Source of the DNA: Psychrobacter sp. bablab_jr014
Lineage (GTDB): Bacteria > Pseudomonadota > Gammaproteobacteria > Pseudomonadales > Moraxellaceae
Reading direction: 5' to 3'
DNA: 64,000 bases
Assembly: GCF_016464015.1 (NCBI RefSeq)
Contig: NZ_JACDXT010000045.1
Coordinates: 1 to 64,000, forward strand
In this document: piece after piece, positions 53,266 through 62,826 of the stretch
How positions within the stretch are numbered: the stretch's first letter is position 1
Layout: every line of letters starts with the position of its first letter
Notes under the pieces: model-generated
What the model was told of the DNA's origin: nothing
The model's input: the letters and a program-made list of their open reading frames with translations, nothing else
The model's database searches: none
Position numbers and translations under genes: made by a program

Positions 53266-55539
53266 CTAGGCTTTGTGACGCAGCTCAAAGCTCTGGTGAA
53301 TCGGTTTTTTAATATTAAAATCAAAACCAATGGTTTTTGGTGTGATATCAATCACGTCATAACGCTGGCGCAAGCGCTCATCCAACTCAAAGCGGGTAAA
53401 GTTGTTCGAGAAGAACAGCACGCCGTCTGAGCTGAGGCGGTTCATCGCACGGTTAATCAGCGCTGCATGGTCGCGCTGCACATCAAAGGTGCCTTGGAAC
53501 TTTTTCGAGTTAGAAAAGGTCGGCGGGTCAATAAAAATCACATCGTATTGCTCGGTGTTGTTTTTAATCCATTCAAACGTATCGGCGGCGATAAATTGAT
53601 AGTGACGGCGCTCGATATCAATACCGTTTAACACAAAGTTTTGCTTGCCCCAATCGAGGTAGTTTTGTGACAAATCGACGCTGGTGACGTGACTTGCGCC
53701 CGCCAATGCCGCATGGATACTGGCGGTACAGGTATAGGCGAATAGGTTCAGCACGCGCTGATTGGCACTTGCCGCCTTGATGCGCGCGCGCATATTACGG
53801 TGGTCAATAAACAGACCTGTGTCTAAATAATCGGTAAAGTTAACATAAAAATAGGCATTGTCTTCTTTTACCACATGGAACTTGCCTTTTTTGTCCGCCT
53901 GTCCTTGTTTGCTGTATTGCTCATTGCCCGATTGGCGCGCACGGGTCTTGATAAAGACTTGCTCACGGTTGACGCCGAGCACTTCACGGATGCCAAGGAG
54001 CGCAAGGTTAAAGCGTTTTTTGGCAGTCTCAGGCGGGATGCTCTTTGGTGGCGCATACTCTTGCACGTGGACATAGTCGCCATAGATATCGACCGCGACT
54101 TTAAAGTCAGGCAAGTCGGCATCGTAGATGCGCAGATTGGTCACGCCAGATTTCATTGCTTGTTTTTTGAGACGTTGCAGATTTTTTTGCAAGCGATTGA
54201 TAAAGTCTTGTGCCTCTTCGCTCTCAATCTCACGCTTTTCAAAGCGCTCAATCAGCGGAATATTTTGGCGCATCTGTAGCGCCCCGTGGCGGAAATAGAC
54301 CACAATCGCGCCGTTATGGCAGCGCAGGGTTTGAGGCTCGGTAATCGGCAAAATGTCCGCTTGCTCAACGTGCGCGGCAAGGATGCCCAGCATCGGCGTG
54401 ATGCCGCTGCCTGTAAAGCTGTCTTGTAGTTGTAGCGCCAGCGCTTGATATAACGGCTTAATCATCGCTTCATCGCCCAGACGCTCACCGTATGGTGGGT
54501 TAGTCATAATCAGCGGACGTTTGATGTTGCCTGCCGTGACCAATGGGCGCAGCTGACGGCTCAACTGCACAAGGGCGCGATTCTCAAGCGTGATGTGCGG
54601 TACGACATCGTGCAGACCTGCAGCAAGCAGGTTCTTTTGCGTGGCGATAATCGCGCCGATATCGGCATCAAAGCCCAGCACATTTGGTAGCGATTCAGGG
54701 TGTTCTTGCACTTTAGCGAGCGCCGTTTCAAAGCGGGTTTGCGCGTCTTCGACCAAACTGTCCCACAGCTCGGCATCGTGATGCTGCCAGGTATAAAAAC
54801 CAAACTGGCGCGCCGCCTTATCAATACCCACCGCGTAGTCGCAGTGCATAAGCAAAGCTTCAATCAAAAACGTGCCCGAACCGCACATTGGGTCAACCAG
54901 CGTGTCGTAATGCGGCGTGCCGTCGGCGTTCTTTTTGTGCCAGCCTGCGCTATAGAGCAGGGCAGCGGCAAGGTTTTCTTTTAGCGGCGCTTCGGTCATC
55001 GCCACGCGGTAGCCACGGCGGTGCAAACTGGTGCCTGACAAGTCCAAATACAGCTCGGCTTGCTTGTCATTGACGGTCGCAAAAATTGCAAAGTCAGGAT
55101 TGCGGCTATCGACATTGGGGCGGCTACCGCTGGCTTCATTAAAGGTATCGGCGATGGCGTCTTTGATACGCAGCATGGCAAACTGCTGATTGACCGCCAC
55201 GCGCTTATCGACCGACAGACGGATGGCAAAGGTTTCTTCAACCGAAAATTGCTCCAGCCATTCGACCGATTTTGCCAAGCCGTACAGCTGCTCGGCGACG
55301 TCATATTCTTTATTGATATTGCGGCGTTTAATGGGCATCAATACCCGCGAGGCGACACGCGACCATAGGCAAATGGTGTACAAGTCACGCAGGCTGGCAG
55401 TGACCGCGAGGCGACCAGTGCTTTTAATCTCGCTACTGATGCCAAAGCTGACAAGCTCGGTCTGTAATGGTAGCTCCAAGCCATCGGCACAAGTGATGAT
55501 AAGCTCAAAAGAAGAAGAGGGCGTGCGGGGGTCTGTCAT
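53266..55539 (-). CDS. rlmL: Bifunctional 23S rRNA methyltransferase RlmKL
   Basis: RlmL methylates G2445 at N2 and RlmK methylates G2069 at N7 of 23S rRNA (E. coli numbering). The 757 residues have a THUMP region (about 30-170), a first SAM domain with DPMCGSGTF (217-225) and NPPYGERL (347-354), and a second SAM domain with LNLFAYTCTASIHAALAG and IDPPTFSNSKKF near residue 685. This is longer than E. coli RlmL (702). The fused two-domain form is usual for gammaproteobacteria. The upstream AGG is about eight bases from the ATG. Confidence 0.95.
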   Translation of the reverse strand: MTDPRTPSSSFELIITCADGLELPLQTELVSFGISSEIKSTGRLAVTASLRDLYTICLWSRVASRVLMPIKRRNINKEYDVAEQLYGLAKSVEWLEQFSVEETFAIRLSVDKRVAVNQQFAMLRIKDAIADTFNEASGSRPNVDSRNPDFAIFATVNDKQAELYLDLSGTSLHRRGYRVAMTEAPLKENLAAALLYSAGWHKKNADGTPHYDTLVDPMCGSGTFLIEALLMHCDYAVGIDKAARQFGFYTWQHHDAELWDSLVEDAQTRFETALAKVQEHPESLPNVLGFDADIGAIIATQKNLLAAGLHDVVPHITLENRALVQLSRQLRPLVTAGNIKRPLIMTNPPYGERLGDEAMIKPLYQALALQLQDSFTGSGITPMLGILAAHVEQADILPITEPQTLRCHNGAIVVYFRHGALQMRQNIPLIERFEKREIESEEAQDFINRLQKNLQRLKKQAMKSGVTNLRIYDADLPDFKVAVDIYGDYVHVQEYAPPKSIPPETAKKRFNLALLGIREVLGVNREQVFIKTRARQSGNEQYSKQGQADKKGKFHVVKEDNAYFYVNFTDYLDTGLFIDHRNMRARIKAASANQRVLNLFAYTCTASIHAALAGASHVTSVDLSQNYLDWGKQNFVLNGIDIERRHYQFIAADTFEWIKNNTEQYDVIFIDPPTFSNSKKFQGTFDVQRDHAALINRAMNRLSSDGVLFFSNNFTRFELDERLRQRYDVIDITPKTIGFDFNIKKPIHQSFELRHKA

Positions 55540-55744
55540 ACAAATACCTGTGCCAATCGGGGCAATAATGCGGGGAGAAAATAAAAGCGAATTTTAGCAC
55601 AATTTGGTTGGATTTGCCTGAGCTTAGGCGCAGACCGATGATGATAGCGCGCACGCGGCTACTGACCAAGACTGGCAACAAAATACAAAGAAAAAGTAAG
55701 TTAAAAATAATGCCAAAAAATATTGGCGCGGGCTAAAGCGACGG

Positions 55745-56944
55745 TTAAGGCTTGTCTAAATTTGGCGCATTGTCAGTGTTGTTAGGACGACTTTTGCGGA
55801 CGACTTCTGTCGTGGTGGCAAAGGGCTTGGTCTCAATCGGATAATCCACGTCTTTTGGCATCAATAGGCGCATGTGCGGATAAGGGATAGAAATGCCCGC
55901 CGCCTCAAAACCATTTTTGATGTCTTCATACAGCCCTTCTTTAATCTTCGGCATACGTGATACCGCCGTAGGCTTGACCCAAAAGCGCACGATAAAATAC
56001 ACGCCGTATTCACCAATCTCGGCAATAGTCGCCGAAGTTTCGGGGCGGGTAAGCACCGCTTCGGTGTCTTTTAACGTATTTAAAATCACCTCGCGCGCGG
56101 CGGACACATCGGCCTCAAAGGCAATCCGTACGCGAATATCAAAGCGCACAAAATTTTTGGCAGTTAAGTTAATCACCTCGGAGGAGGCAACGTTAGAATT
56201 GGGGATAATCACTGTGATGTTGTCACGGGTCAAAATATGCGTGGTACGCAAAGAAATCAGCACCACGCGCCCCTCGCGATTATTGATGTTAATCCAGTCG
56301 CCCACCTGAAACGACTGCTCCAGCAAAATGGTAATGCCCGCGATAAAGTTGGCAAGGGTGGATTGCGCTGCAAAGCCGACTGCCAAACCGACAATTCCCA
56401 AACCTGCGACCAGTGAGACAATATCAAAGCCAAACTGCGCCATCACGCTGGCAAGTCCTAAGACTAAGATAAGCACGGAGAGAATGTTTTTTAACAGCTG
56501 CTCGATAGAAGCGCTCAGTCCGTAATGTTGCAGCACACGATGGATAATATGCCCTGAAGACGTCCACAGCACATAATAAATCCCTGCCCAAATGCTCGCT
56601 TTGGCGGTCGCTTTGATGGTGGCGGGTTCGATATTGATTTGACTCATGACCGCAATTAGACTGGCGACAATCCACACATAACGCAAAAATGAGCGGGCAA
56701 TCTTGGCGCGGCGGTCGTTAAAGTGTAGGCGCTGATGATTGTGCTTGATGATGTAAATGGCGAGCCAGTAGATAAAACCGAGTACCGCCAGCAAAATCAG
56801 AATTTTAATGCCCGTGCTGGCAAGCTCAACAGCGTGCCTTTGCCAATCGCGGGAGTCTTCTTCTAATGAGCCGCCAATCGCAAGGTACAAGCTGGTATGC
56901 AAGTCTTGAATGATTTCTTGAAAAAAATCGGTGATACCTGCCAT
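55745..56944 (-). CDS. MscS-family mechanosensitive channel
   Basis: The 399-residue protein has four membrane segments: about residues 35-60, 85-105, 120-140 and the pore-lining TM3, rich in glycine and alanine (GLGIVGLAVGFAAQSTL). The beta domain includes FQVGDWININNREGRV and NSNVASSEVINLT. MscS channels release solutes during osmotic downshock. The size lies between small MscS (286) and large MscK types, with an extra N-terminal helix and a C-terminal tail of 70 polar residues. GGGA precedes the ATG. Confidence 0.92.
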   Translation of the reverse strand: MAGITDFFQEIIQDLHTSLYLAIGGSLEEDSRDWQRHAVELASTGIKILILLAVLGFIYWLAIYIIKHNHQRLHFNDRRAKIARSFLRYVWIVASLIAVMSQINIEPATIKATAKASIWAGIYYVLWTSSGHIIHRVLQHYGLSASIEQLLKNILSVLILVLGLASVMAQFGFDIVSLVAGLGIVGLAVGFAAQSTLANFIAGITILLEQSFQVGDWININNREGRVVLISLRTTHILTRDNITVIIPNSNVASSEVINLTAKNFVRFDIRVRIAFEADVSAAREVILNTLKDTEAVLTRPETSATIAEIGEYGVYFIVRFWVKPTAVSRMPKIKEGLYEDIKNGFEAAGISIPYPHMRLLMPKDVDYPIETKPFATTTEVVRKSRPNNTDNAPNLDKP

Positions 56945-57060
56945 TGGCTTCCCTGTTTGTGTGTGACTGATGATGTGTGGTGTGCTAAATGGTTCAAGGT
57001 GACACGTTTAGGGCGCATCCTTACGCCCTAGTATATACCTATCTGTTCACCGTTGTGCCA

Positions 57061-58563
57061 TTAGGTTTGATGCGGGATAGACATTTGTGCTTGTGCGTGA
57101 CGCAAGGCGCTGCGTAGCCCCTCCAAAATGGTCGGATGATAAAAGGGCGACTCCAGCAATGCCTTGATGCTCATCTCGTGCGTAACCGCTATCGCAAGGA
57201 TATGCGCGATATATTCGGCATCGGGCGCTACCATGCACGCGCCCAAAACTTTATCCGTTTTAGCACAGGCGTAGATGTGCAGCATACCGCAGTTCACGTC
57301 CATAATGCGGCTGCGTCCTTGGTTGGCAAAGCTGACTTTACCAATCACATATTTAAGATTCTGTTCTTCAATCTCAGGCAGCGCCATGCCGACAGTCGCG
57401 ATTTGCGGTTCACAAAATACGATAGATAACGGAATGGACGGTGGGCGTAAATGGCTTTGTGAGTCATCGAGACATACCGCGTGCCCCGCGCTAAAGCCTT
57501 CATCGCTCGCCACATGTAATAATGGCAAATTAGCATTGGCGTCACCGACTATATAGACATTTAAATCGCCAATGCGCCCTGTATTTTTGTCCAAATTTTG
57601 CGGGCGGTTCTTATCATCCAGCGTGACGCCCAGATTGGTCACACCAAGGTTGTCTAAGTCATTACGGCGACCTGTGGCGACCAATACGCGCTCGCCTTGC
57701 CATTGTTTTTGATTGCCGTGATGATCACTATAATCAAGCGTTGCTTGCGATATACCGTCTTTGGTACTGCACGCCACCTTATTGATTTTACTGTCTAATT
57801 TTAAAGTCATCTCATTAGACAAACAGCTGATGGCTTGATGGTTAATTTCTTTATCTTTTAAACCGCCGATGCGCCCCACACGGTTGAATAAAGTTACTTC
57901 AACACCAAGGCGAGTAAAGGCTTGCGCCAGCTCCAAACCAATAGCGCCTGCACCGACCACAGCCAGTGAGGCAGGCAGGTCATTAAGCTCAAACACGGTA
58001 TCTGAGGTAATCAAACTATCGCCCAATGCCTCGGCCCAACCCTCAGGAATAAAAGGCGAGCTGCCAGTCGCAATGATAATATGCTCCGCCTCAATGCATT
58101 CATCACTGACTTCAATATTGCCATCGCTATTGATGTGGGCGCGCCCTGAGATTTTTTTATCGTCATCCCAACCATCGACCTGTCGTTGTGAGAAGCTAGT
58201 AAAGTGGTCACGCTCTGATTGTACGCGCTGCATCACAGCCTTACCGTCTATACTGGCAGTCGCTTGAATGCCAAATGTGTCCGCGCTCTTTACCGCGTGC
58301 GCACGTTGAGCGGCGGCAATCAGTAGTTTGCTTGGCATACAGCCAACGGTCGCACACGTCGTCGTCCAAAAGCCATCATTGATAATAACGATATTGTCGG
58401 TTTGCTTGCTGGCTTGGCGAAAGGCGTTTTGTCCTGCTGTACCCGCGCCGATGATGGCGACGGCAACTTTGCGTGTGACTTGACGCAGTGCAGTGTTGGT
58501 TTGATCGTTATTCTTACTGCTGTTTTCGCTGTTGCTGTTATTTTCGTTATTTTTATCAGTCAT
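57061..58563 (-). CDS. Dihydrolipoamide dehydrogenase-like pyridine nucleotide-disulfide oxidoreductase
   Basis: The 500-residue flavoprotein has an FAD-binding GAGTAGQNA (39-47), the redox pair CATVGC (Cys70, Cys75), an NAD-binding GAGAIGLELAQ near residue 207 and the final dimer domain with HPTILEGLRSAL, whose His-Glu pair acts as the base. In true Lpd the pair is CxNxGC; here it is CATVGC, so the enzyme may be a lipoamide dehydrogenase or a related reductase. The N-terminus carries a 30-residue Asn/Ser-rich extension. It is downstream of a peroxiredoxin gene on the same strand but separated by a terminator. Confidence 0.85.
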   Translation of the reverse strand: MTDKNNENNSNSENSSKNNDQTNTALRQVTRKVAVAIIGAGTAGQNAFRQASKQTDNIVIINDGFWTTTCATVGCMPSKLLIAAAQRAHAVKSADTFGIQATASIDGKAVMQRVQSERDHFTSFSQRQVDGWDDDKKISGRAHINSDGNIEVSDECIEAEHIIIATGSSPFIPEGWAEALGDSLITSDTVFELNDLPASLAVVGAGAIGLELAQAFTRLGVEVTLFNRVGRIGGLKDKEINHQAISCLSNEMTLKLDSKINKVACSTKDGISQATLDYSDHHGNQKQWQGERVLVATGRRNDLDNLGVTNLGVTLDDKNRPQNLDKNTGRIGDLNVYIVGDANANLPLLHVASDEGFSAGHAVCLDDSQSHLRPPSIPLSIVFCEPQIATVGMALPEIEEQNLKYVIGKVSFANQGRSRIMDVNCGMLHIYACAKTDKVLGACMVAPDAEYIAHILAIAVTHEMSIKALLESPFYHPTILEGLRSALRHAQAQMSIPHQT

Positions 58564-58604
58564 AAAAAGTCCGGACCTTACATTCAGTACGATATAAAAA
58601 GTGA

Positions 58605-58652
58605 TATAAAAGAAAACCCCAGTCTTTATTAAAATGTGTTGACTAAGGGGTT
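58605..58652 (-). terminator. Terminator between the peroxiredoxin and Lpd-like genes
   Basis: AACCCCAGTC (58615-58624) pairs with GACTAAGGGGTT (58641-58652) with a small bulge, and a T-rich tract follows on the minus strand. It overlaps the peroxiredoxin stop codon. Confidence 0.65.
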
Positions 58653-59148
58653 ATCGAGCAAGTGTTTCTAGCAAGCGTTGGACATAGCCTTTGGCGCGTA
58701 GGTTACGCTGCGCGTGGGTCAAGTTGCCATCGGCATCAAAAATAAAGGTTGAGCGTACCAAGCCAAGCGTGGTCTTACCGTACATATTCTTTTCACGAAT
58801 CACATCAAAATGTTTGCACAGCGCTTCGTCTTCATCGCTAATCAGTGCAATCTGTAAATCGTGCTTGTCCATAAACTTTTTATGCGACTCAATACTGTCA
58901 CGCGATACGCCCACCACACGGTAACCAAGCGTATCAAAGTCTTGCAAATGCGCCGTAAAATCAATCGCTTGTGTGGTGCAACCTGACGTATTGTCTTTGG
59001 GATAAAAATATAAGATAAGGCCGCGCTGGGTGTTTTTAATCATATCCGCGAGTATGACTTCATCCGTAATAAAATTGTCGTCTAGCTTGCGCACCATGGC
59101 GACAGGAAAGGTAGGTAGGTCAATGGTTTCATCGGTAGGCTTTGCCAT
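58651..59148 (-). CDS. bcp: Bcp/PrxQ-type peroxiredoxin lacking the usual resolving cysteine
   Basis: Peroxiredoxins reduce peroxides with a catalytic cysteine. The 165-residue protein has FYPKDNTSGCTTQAIDF, with the peroxidatic Cys57. The residue five positions later, normally the resolving cysteine of PrxQ, is isoleucine 62. Cys111, 54 residues after the peroxidatic one, matches Cys99 of E. coli Bcp. So the enzyme may act through Cys111, a partner thiol, or as a 1-Cys enzyme. It is 500 bp long and near the usual length. Confidence 0.92.
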   Translation of the reverse strand: MAKPTDETIDLPTFPVAMVRKLDDNFITDEVILADMIKNTQRGLILYFYPKDNTSGCTTQAIDFTAHLQDFDTLGYRVVGVSRDSIESHKKFMDKHDLQIALISDEDEALCKHFDVIREKNMYGKTTLGLVRSTFIFDADGNLTHAQRNLRAKGYVQRLLETLAR

Positions 59149-59262
59149 TATAGAGTCCTCAAATATGGTTTTATAATAGTAAAAAGGATAAGTGCTGAAT
59201 AAATATTTTAATTAGAGTAGCAGGTTCTATAGAAGCGTGCTAGCGGGGATACCAAGCAACAA

Positions 59263-59290
59263 AAAAAGACCAACCAAGGTCAGTCTTTTT
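59263..59290 (-). terminator. Terminator of the small secreted protein gene
   Basis: AAAAAGAC (59263-59270) pairs with GTCTTTTT (59283-59290); a GACC/GGTC inner alternative also exists. Confidence 0.6.
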
Positions 59291-59349
59291 GTAAAAAGGG
59301 TGTGTCGTTTTGTAGCACCTATGAGGAAAAGGCGCAGAAAATAAACGAC

Positions 59350-59679
59350 TTACGCAGGCTTTTGTGGCTGCTTTAAATCCAAACCTTGCGTGCATTGCTG
59401 CAAGTCTTTTTGCATAGTTTTTACATATGGTAGGCCTGATGGGTCTTTTTTGTTCTGCGCGTAGCTTTCGATTTCCCACATTTGACCAATAGTCATTTTG
59501 CTGCGTACACCGATAGTGCACGTACACAATTTATTAGCCGTGCTTTTATCCGCGACTTTATATTTAACCGCGCCATTGACACACTTATTAATATTGTCTT
59601 GCTTGATATCGACAGCATTCGCTTGAGTGACGCCCATCAAACCAACGATAGCGAATGGGATTAACTTTAACAGCTTCAT
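59350..59679 (-). CDS. Small secreted protein with four cysteines
   Basis: The 109-residue precursor has a clear signal peptide (KLLKLIPFAIVGLMG, cut after ANA near residue 22). The mature 87 residues contain NKCVNGAVKYKVADKSTANK, LCTCTIGVRSK and QQCTQGLD, a four-cysteine pattern compatible with disulfides or metal binding in the periplasm. I do not recognise the family. It has its own terminator and no obvious operon partner. Confidence 0.7.
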   Translation of the reverse strand: MKLLKLIPFAIVGLMGVTQANAVDIKQDNINKCVNGAVKYKVADKSTANKLCTCTIGVRSKMTIGQMWEIESYAQNKKDPSGLPYVKTMQKDLQQCTQGLDLKQPQKPA

Positions 59680-59899
59680 AATTATCCTCTACAATAAACA
59701 ATCTGGATCAGGCATCTCAGAGCCGTACAAACGGCCGTTCATAGAGATGAAAATCGTCATTACGATAGCAAGTCTACTTACCAAAGCCAACAAATAACAT
59801 GCTGTGCCTATGCAAGCAAATGTTACGCATTTGTGTAACGGCACTTCATAGGCTGTTTAGTGTGCGGCGCGTGGCTTTGATGAGTCGCTGAGTTTGTGC

Positions 59900-60676
59900 T
59901 TATGCCACTTGATAACGGGTTGGATCAGGGGTGCCTGCTTGTTCAAAGCCTTGACGACGTAGGGTGCAGCTGTCGCACACGCCGCAAGCACGACCATTGG
60001 CATCGGCTTTGTAGCACGAGATAGTTTGGCTATAATCGACGCCGAGCGATACCCCAAGCGCGATGGTTTGCGCTTTTGATAAGGTTTGTAGCGGGGTCTG
60101 AATGTGCAGTTTGTGCCCCGTTACGCCCGCTTTGGTCGCAAGGTTCGCCATGGTTTCAAAGGCCTCAATATATTCAGGGCGGCAGTCAGGATAGCCTGAA
60201 TAGTCAACTGAGCTGACGCCAATCACGATGTGCTTGGCTTCGGTGACTTCGGCCACGGCGAGCGCATAAGACAAAAAGATAGTATTGCGCGCAGGCACGT
60301 AAGTGTTTGGAATGGCGCTATTATCAGGCGCGCTGTCACCATCGGTCGTGAACTTATCGGCATCGCCATCAGGGACAATCATGCTGTGGTCGGTCAGCGA
60401 TGAGCCGCCGAGCTGGGCAATATCAATATCAATAATGCGGTGACTGACGCCTGCACGCTCAGCGATGGCTTTTGCTGCGACCAGCTCGCTGTTGTGGCGC
60501 TGACCGTAGTTAAAGCTGACCGCAGTGACCGACTGATAGCGCGCCTTTGCCCAATACAGACAGGTGACCGAGTCCAAACCGCCCGAGAGCAATACCACCG
60601 CATTGTCGCAGGCGGTGCTGTCTGTTGCGGCGTTTAAGTCAGAAAGGTTTTGGGTGCTGGGGCTGGCGTGCGTCAT
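59900..60676 (-). CDS. queC: 7-cyano-7-deazaguanine synthase
   Basis: QueC uses ATP and ammonia to turn 7-carboxy-7-deazaguanine into preQ0 for queuosine. The 258 residues have the PP-loop SGGLDS (31-36), [16 protein letters not shown] near residue 135 and the C-terminal zinc-site cysteines in [18 protein letters not shown]. The start at 60676 (MTHASPS) fits family length; an upstream frame start at 60802 adds 42 non-family residues. Its substrate is made by QueE (26381-27103), 33 kb away. It is divergent from ttcA, 214 bp away. Confidence 0.95.
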   Translation of the reverse strand: MTHASPSTQNLSDLNAATDSTACDNAVVLLSGGLDSVTCLYWAKARYQSVTAVSFNYGQRHNSELVAAKAIAERAGVSHRIIDIDIAQLGGSSLTDHSMIVPDGDADKFTTDGDSAPDNSAIPNTYVPARNTIFLSYALAVAEVTEAKHIVIGVSSVDYSGYPDCRPEYIEAFETMANLATKAGVTGHKLHIQTPLQTLSKAQTIALGVSLGVDYSQTISCYKADANGRACGVCDSCTLRRQGFEQAGTPDPTRYQVA

Positions 60677-60890
60677 GGTTGGCTCTATTTTACTCAGAAA
60701 AGCCGCTATTTTACCAAACTTGCCGCCAGCACAAAACCATCGGCAGTGTACCCGTGCGCACAGAGCGTATCGCGCGCCCGATTGCGGCAGACATGCGCAC
60801 ACTATTTTTCAAAAAAGGCATTATTTTTGTTATAATCTCAAGCGCTTAGCCCCTTTGATTTGTCTTTTTTATCGTTATATTGAGTAGTTT

Positions 60891-61967
60891 ATGACCTCAG
60901 CCAGCCTTTTTGTTCCTCAGCCTGACACCACCGATGCCCCTGTAGCGACCCCCACTGACAGCGCTCAAGCGGCTACCGATACCACGAGCGAAACCGCTGC
61001 CGCCGCGACCGAGCTAAAAAAGCTACAAAAAAAGCTGCGCAAACAGGTTTCGTGGGCGATACGCGACTTTAATATGATTGAAGATGGCGATGTGGTGATG
61101 GTCTGCGTCTCAGGTGGCAAAGACAGCTACACCTTGCTCGATATTTTGCTACTGCTCAAACGCATTGCGCCGATTAACTTTGATGTGGTTGCGGTCAACC
61201 TTGACCAAAAGCAGCCAGGCTATCCTGAAGACATCTTGCCCAACTATCTTAATGAGCAAGGCATCGCGCACTATATCTTAGAAAAAGACACGTATAGCAT
61301 TGTCAAAAGTGTCGTCCCTGAAGGCAAAACCTACTGCTCAGCCTGCTCACGTTTGCGCCGCGGCTCACTATACGGCTTTGCCAAGCAAATTGGCGCAACC
61401 AAGATTGCGCTAGGGCATCATCGCGATGATATTTTGGCGACGTTTTTCTTAAACTTATTCCACGGTGGCGCACTCAAAGCCATGCCGCCCAAGCTATTAA
61501 GCGATGACAAACAAAACGTCTTGATTCGTCCGCTGGCCTATGTGGAAGAAAAAGACATCATCGAATACGCGCGTCTGCGTGAGTTTCCGATTATTCCGTG
61601 CAACCTGTGCGGCAGCCAGACCAATCTACAGCGCGCCATTATTAACGACATGCTGCGCGAATGGGATGGGGCGCATCCACAGCGTTTGGCCTCGATTTTT
61701 AAAGCCATTCAAAATGTCGCACCTTCACAGCTGGCTGACCGCGAATTGTTCGACTTTGAAAACCTAAGCCTTGACCGTGATGAAGACGAGCGCTTGTTTG
61801 AAGGGGACAATATCCAAGTCGGACAAAGTGAGCGTTTGGCGCAGATTGGCTTGCCGACCACGCCGCAAACCCAAGATTACAATCCTAAATTCGCTGAGCG
61901 CACCAATGCCAATAAAGCTGCCAATAGCGAAAGCCAAAAAATTCCTGTGATTAATCCGATGATTTAA
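60891..61967 (+). CDS. ttcA: tRNA 2-thiocytidine synthetase TtcA
   Basis: TtcA thiolates cytidine 32 of several tRNAs, using a PP-loop to adenylate the base and a 4Fe-4S cluster. The 358-residue protein has SGGKDS (74-79), and cluster cysteines in CSAC (149, 152) and PCNLC (237, 240). It is about 45 residues longer than E. coli TtcA because of an Ala/Thr/Asp-rich N-terminus and a short polar C-terminal tail. Both neighbours in this part (queC and ttcA) modify tRNA, but they are divergent and not an operon. Confidence 0.96.
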   Translation: MTSASLFVPQPDTTDAPVATPTDSAQAATDTTSETAAAATELKKLQKKLRKQVSWAIRDFNMIEDGDVVMVCVSGGKDSYTLLDILLLLKRIAPINFDVVAVNLDQKQPGYPEDILPNYLNEQGIAHYILEKDTYSIVKSVVPEGKTYCSACSRLRRGSLYGFAKQIGATKIALGHHRDDILATFFLNLFHGGALKAMPPKLLSDDKQNVLIRPLAYVEEKDIIEYARLREFPIIPCNLCGSQTNLQRAIINDMLREWDGAHPQRLASIFKAIQNVAPSQLADRELFDFENLSLDRDEDERLFEGDNIQVGQSERLAQIGLPTTPQTQDYNPKFAERTNANKAANSESQKIPVINPMI

Positions 61968-61993
61968 TCATTTGTCAGTCAACACACTTTAAT

Positions 61994-62029
61994 AAAAACC
62001 AGCGTTACTTTATCGTAAACGCTGGTTTT
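61994..62029. terminator. Terminator between ttcA and fixH
   Basis: AAAACCAGCGTT pairs with AACGCTGGTTTT (62018-62029), with a small bulge near the loop. The genes are convergent. Confidence 0.85.
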
Positions 62030-62072
62030 CTTAGAGCTTAATTTTTTGAGTGTCTTAACTTTCAAAATAAAG

Positions 62073-62675
62073 TTATTGGGCTTTGGCGGCTTCTTTAGCA
62101 AAGACTTGTAGCGGGTTAAAGCTGACCGACTCACGCGGTAATTTTGCCACATCCTGCATGCGCCAATCATCCACGCCATCATGACTGACTTGTAGATAAT
62201 ATTTTGCAGGCACGCTATCAAGCGTGACATTGGCAGTGTATTTATTGCCTTCGACGTGTTTGAGCATCACATCGCGGTCTTTGTGTACGTCGGTTGCGTG
62301 CGAGATAGACAGCGCCAGCTCAGCAGGATAGGTGAGGGGGTCGCCGTTTAACAGCTTGCCAGATTGCAGACTTTCTTGCGGATAGTCTAAATAAAACGTC
62401 ACATTGCCATTGTCCGCAAAGTTCATTCTGCCATGCAAGTCCAAGTCATAGGTCAGCTTGTCACGCGACACGTCTTGGTACAATGTCTTGCCATCCATAT
62501 ACCAATCATCACGCACCACACTGTCACGGATTTGATAAGAATAATAGACGAACCACAGACACGCCAATACTACAAACGTAGGCATACCAATGACAAAGAT
62601 AATCACCATGTAGTTTTTGTACCATGGCTGAGCATCTTTAGGTTTAAAGTCGGCTGATGAATCCGCTGAGGACAT
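62073..62675 (-). CDS. FixH family protein (cbb3 oxidase assembly)
   Basis: The 200-residue protein has a short polar N-terminus, one membrane helix (about residues 22-46), and a periplasmic beta-domain with FYLDYPQESLQSG and YYLQVSHDGVDDWRM. FixH/CcoH belongs to the fixGHIS cluster and helps assemble cbb3-type cytochrome oxidase. It lies 151 bp after ccoG on the same strand, the expected order. ccoI and ccoS are not in the window after it, since ttcA converges here. Confidence 0.86.
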   Translation of the reverse strand: MSSADSSADFKPKDAQPWYKNYMVIIFVIGMPTFVVLACLWFVYYSYQIRDSVVRDDWYMDGKTLYQDVSRDKLTYDLDLHGRMNFADNGNVTFYLDYPQESLQSGKLLNGDPLTYPAELALSISHATDVHKDRDVMLKHVEGNKYTANVTLDSVPAKYYLQVSHDGVDDWRMQDVAKLPRESVSFNPLQVFAKEAAKAQ

Positions 62676-62716
62676 AACTCACCTATATAGATAGCGACCC
62701 AAGTTATATTTGGGTC

Positions 62717-62761
62717 AAAAAGAAAAGCACCGAGCAATGATTATACGCTGATTACTCGGTG
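62717..62761 (-). terminator. Hairpin between ccoG and fixH
   Basis: CACCGAG (62728-62734) and CTCGGTG (62755-62761) form a stem with a further ATT pair. T-rich sequence follows on the minus strand. It could limit readthrough into fixH. Confidence 0.6.
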
Positions 62762-62826
62762 ACGTCATGCTAAGTGCTTGCTTTCACGGTAAATAATCAC
62801 GCTACTTAAAAAAGGGCGCACAGGTA

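Noticed and set aside
60677-60890. preQ1 riboswitch before queC
   Set aside because: No short pseudoknot-type aptamer pattern could be recognised; the region is a normal divergent promoter interval.
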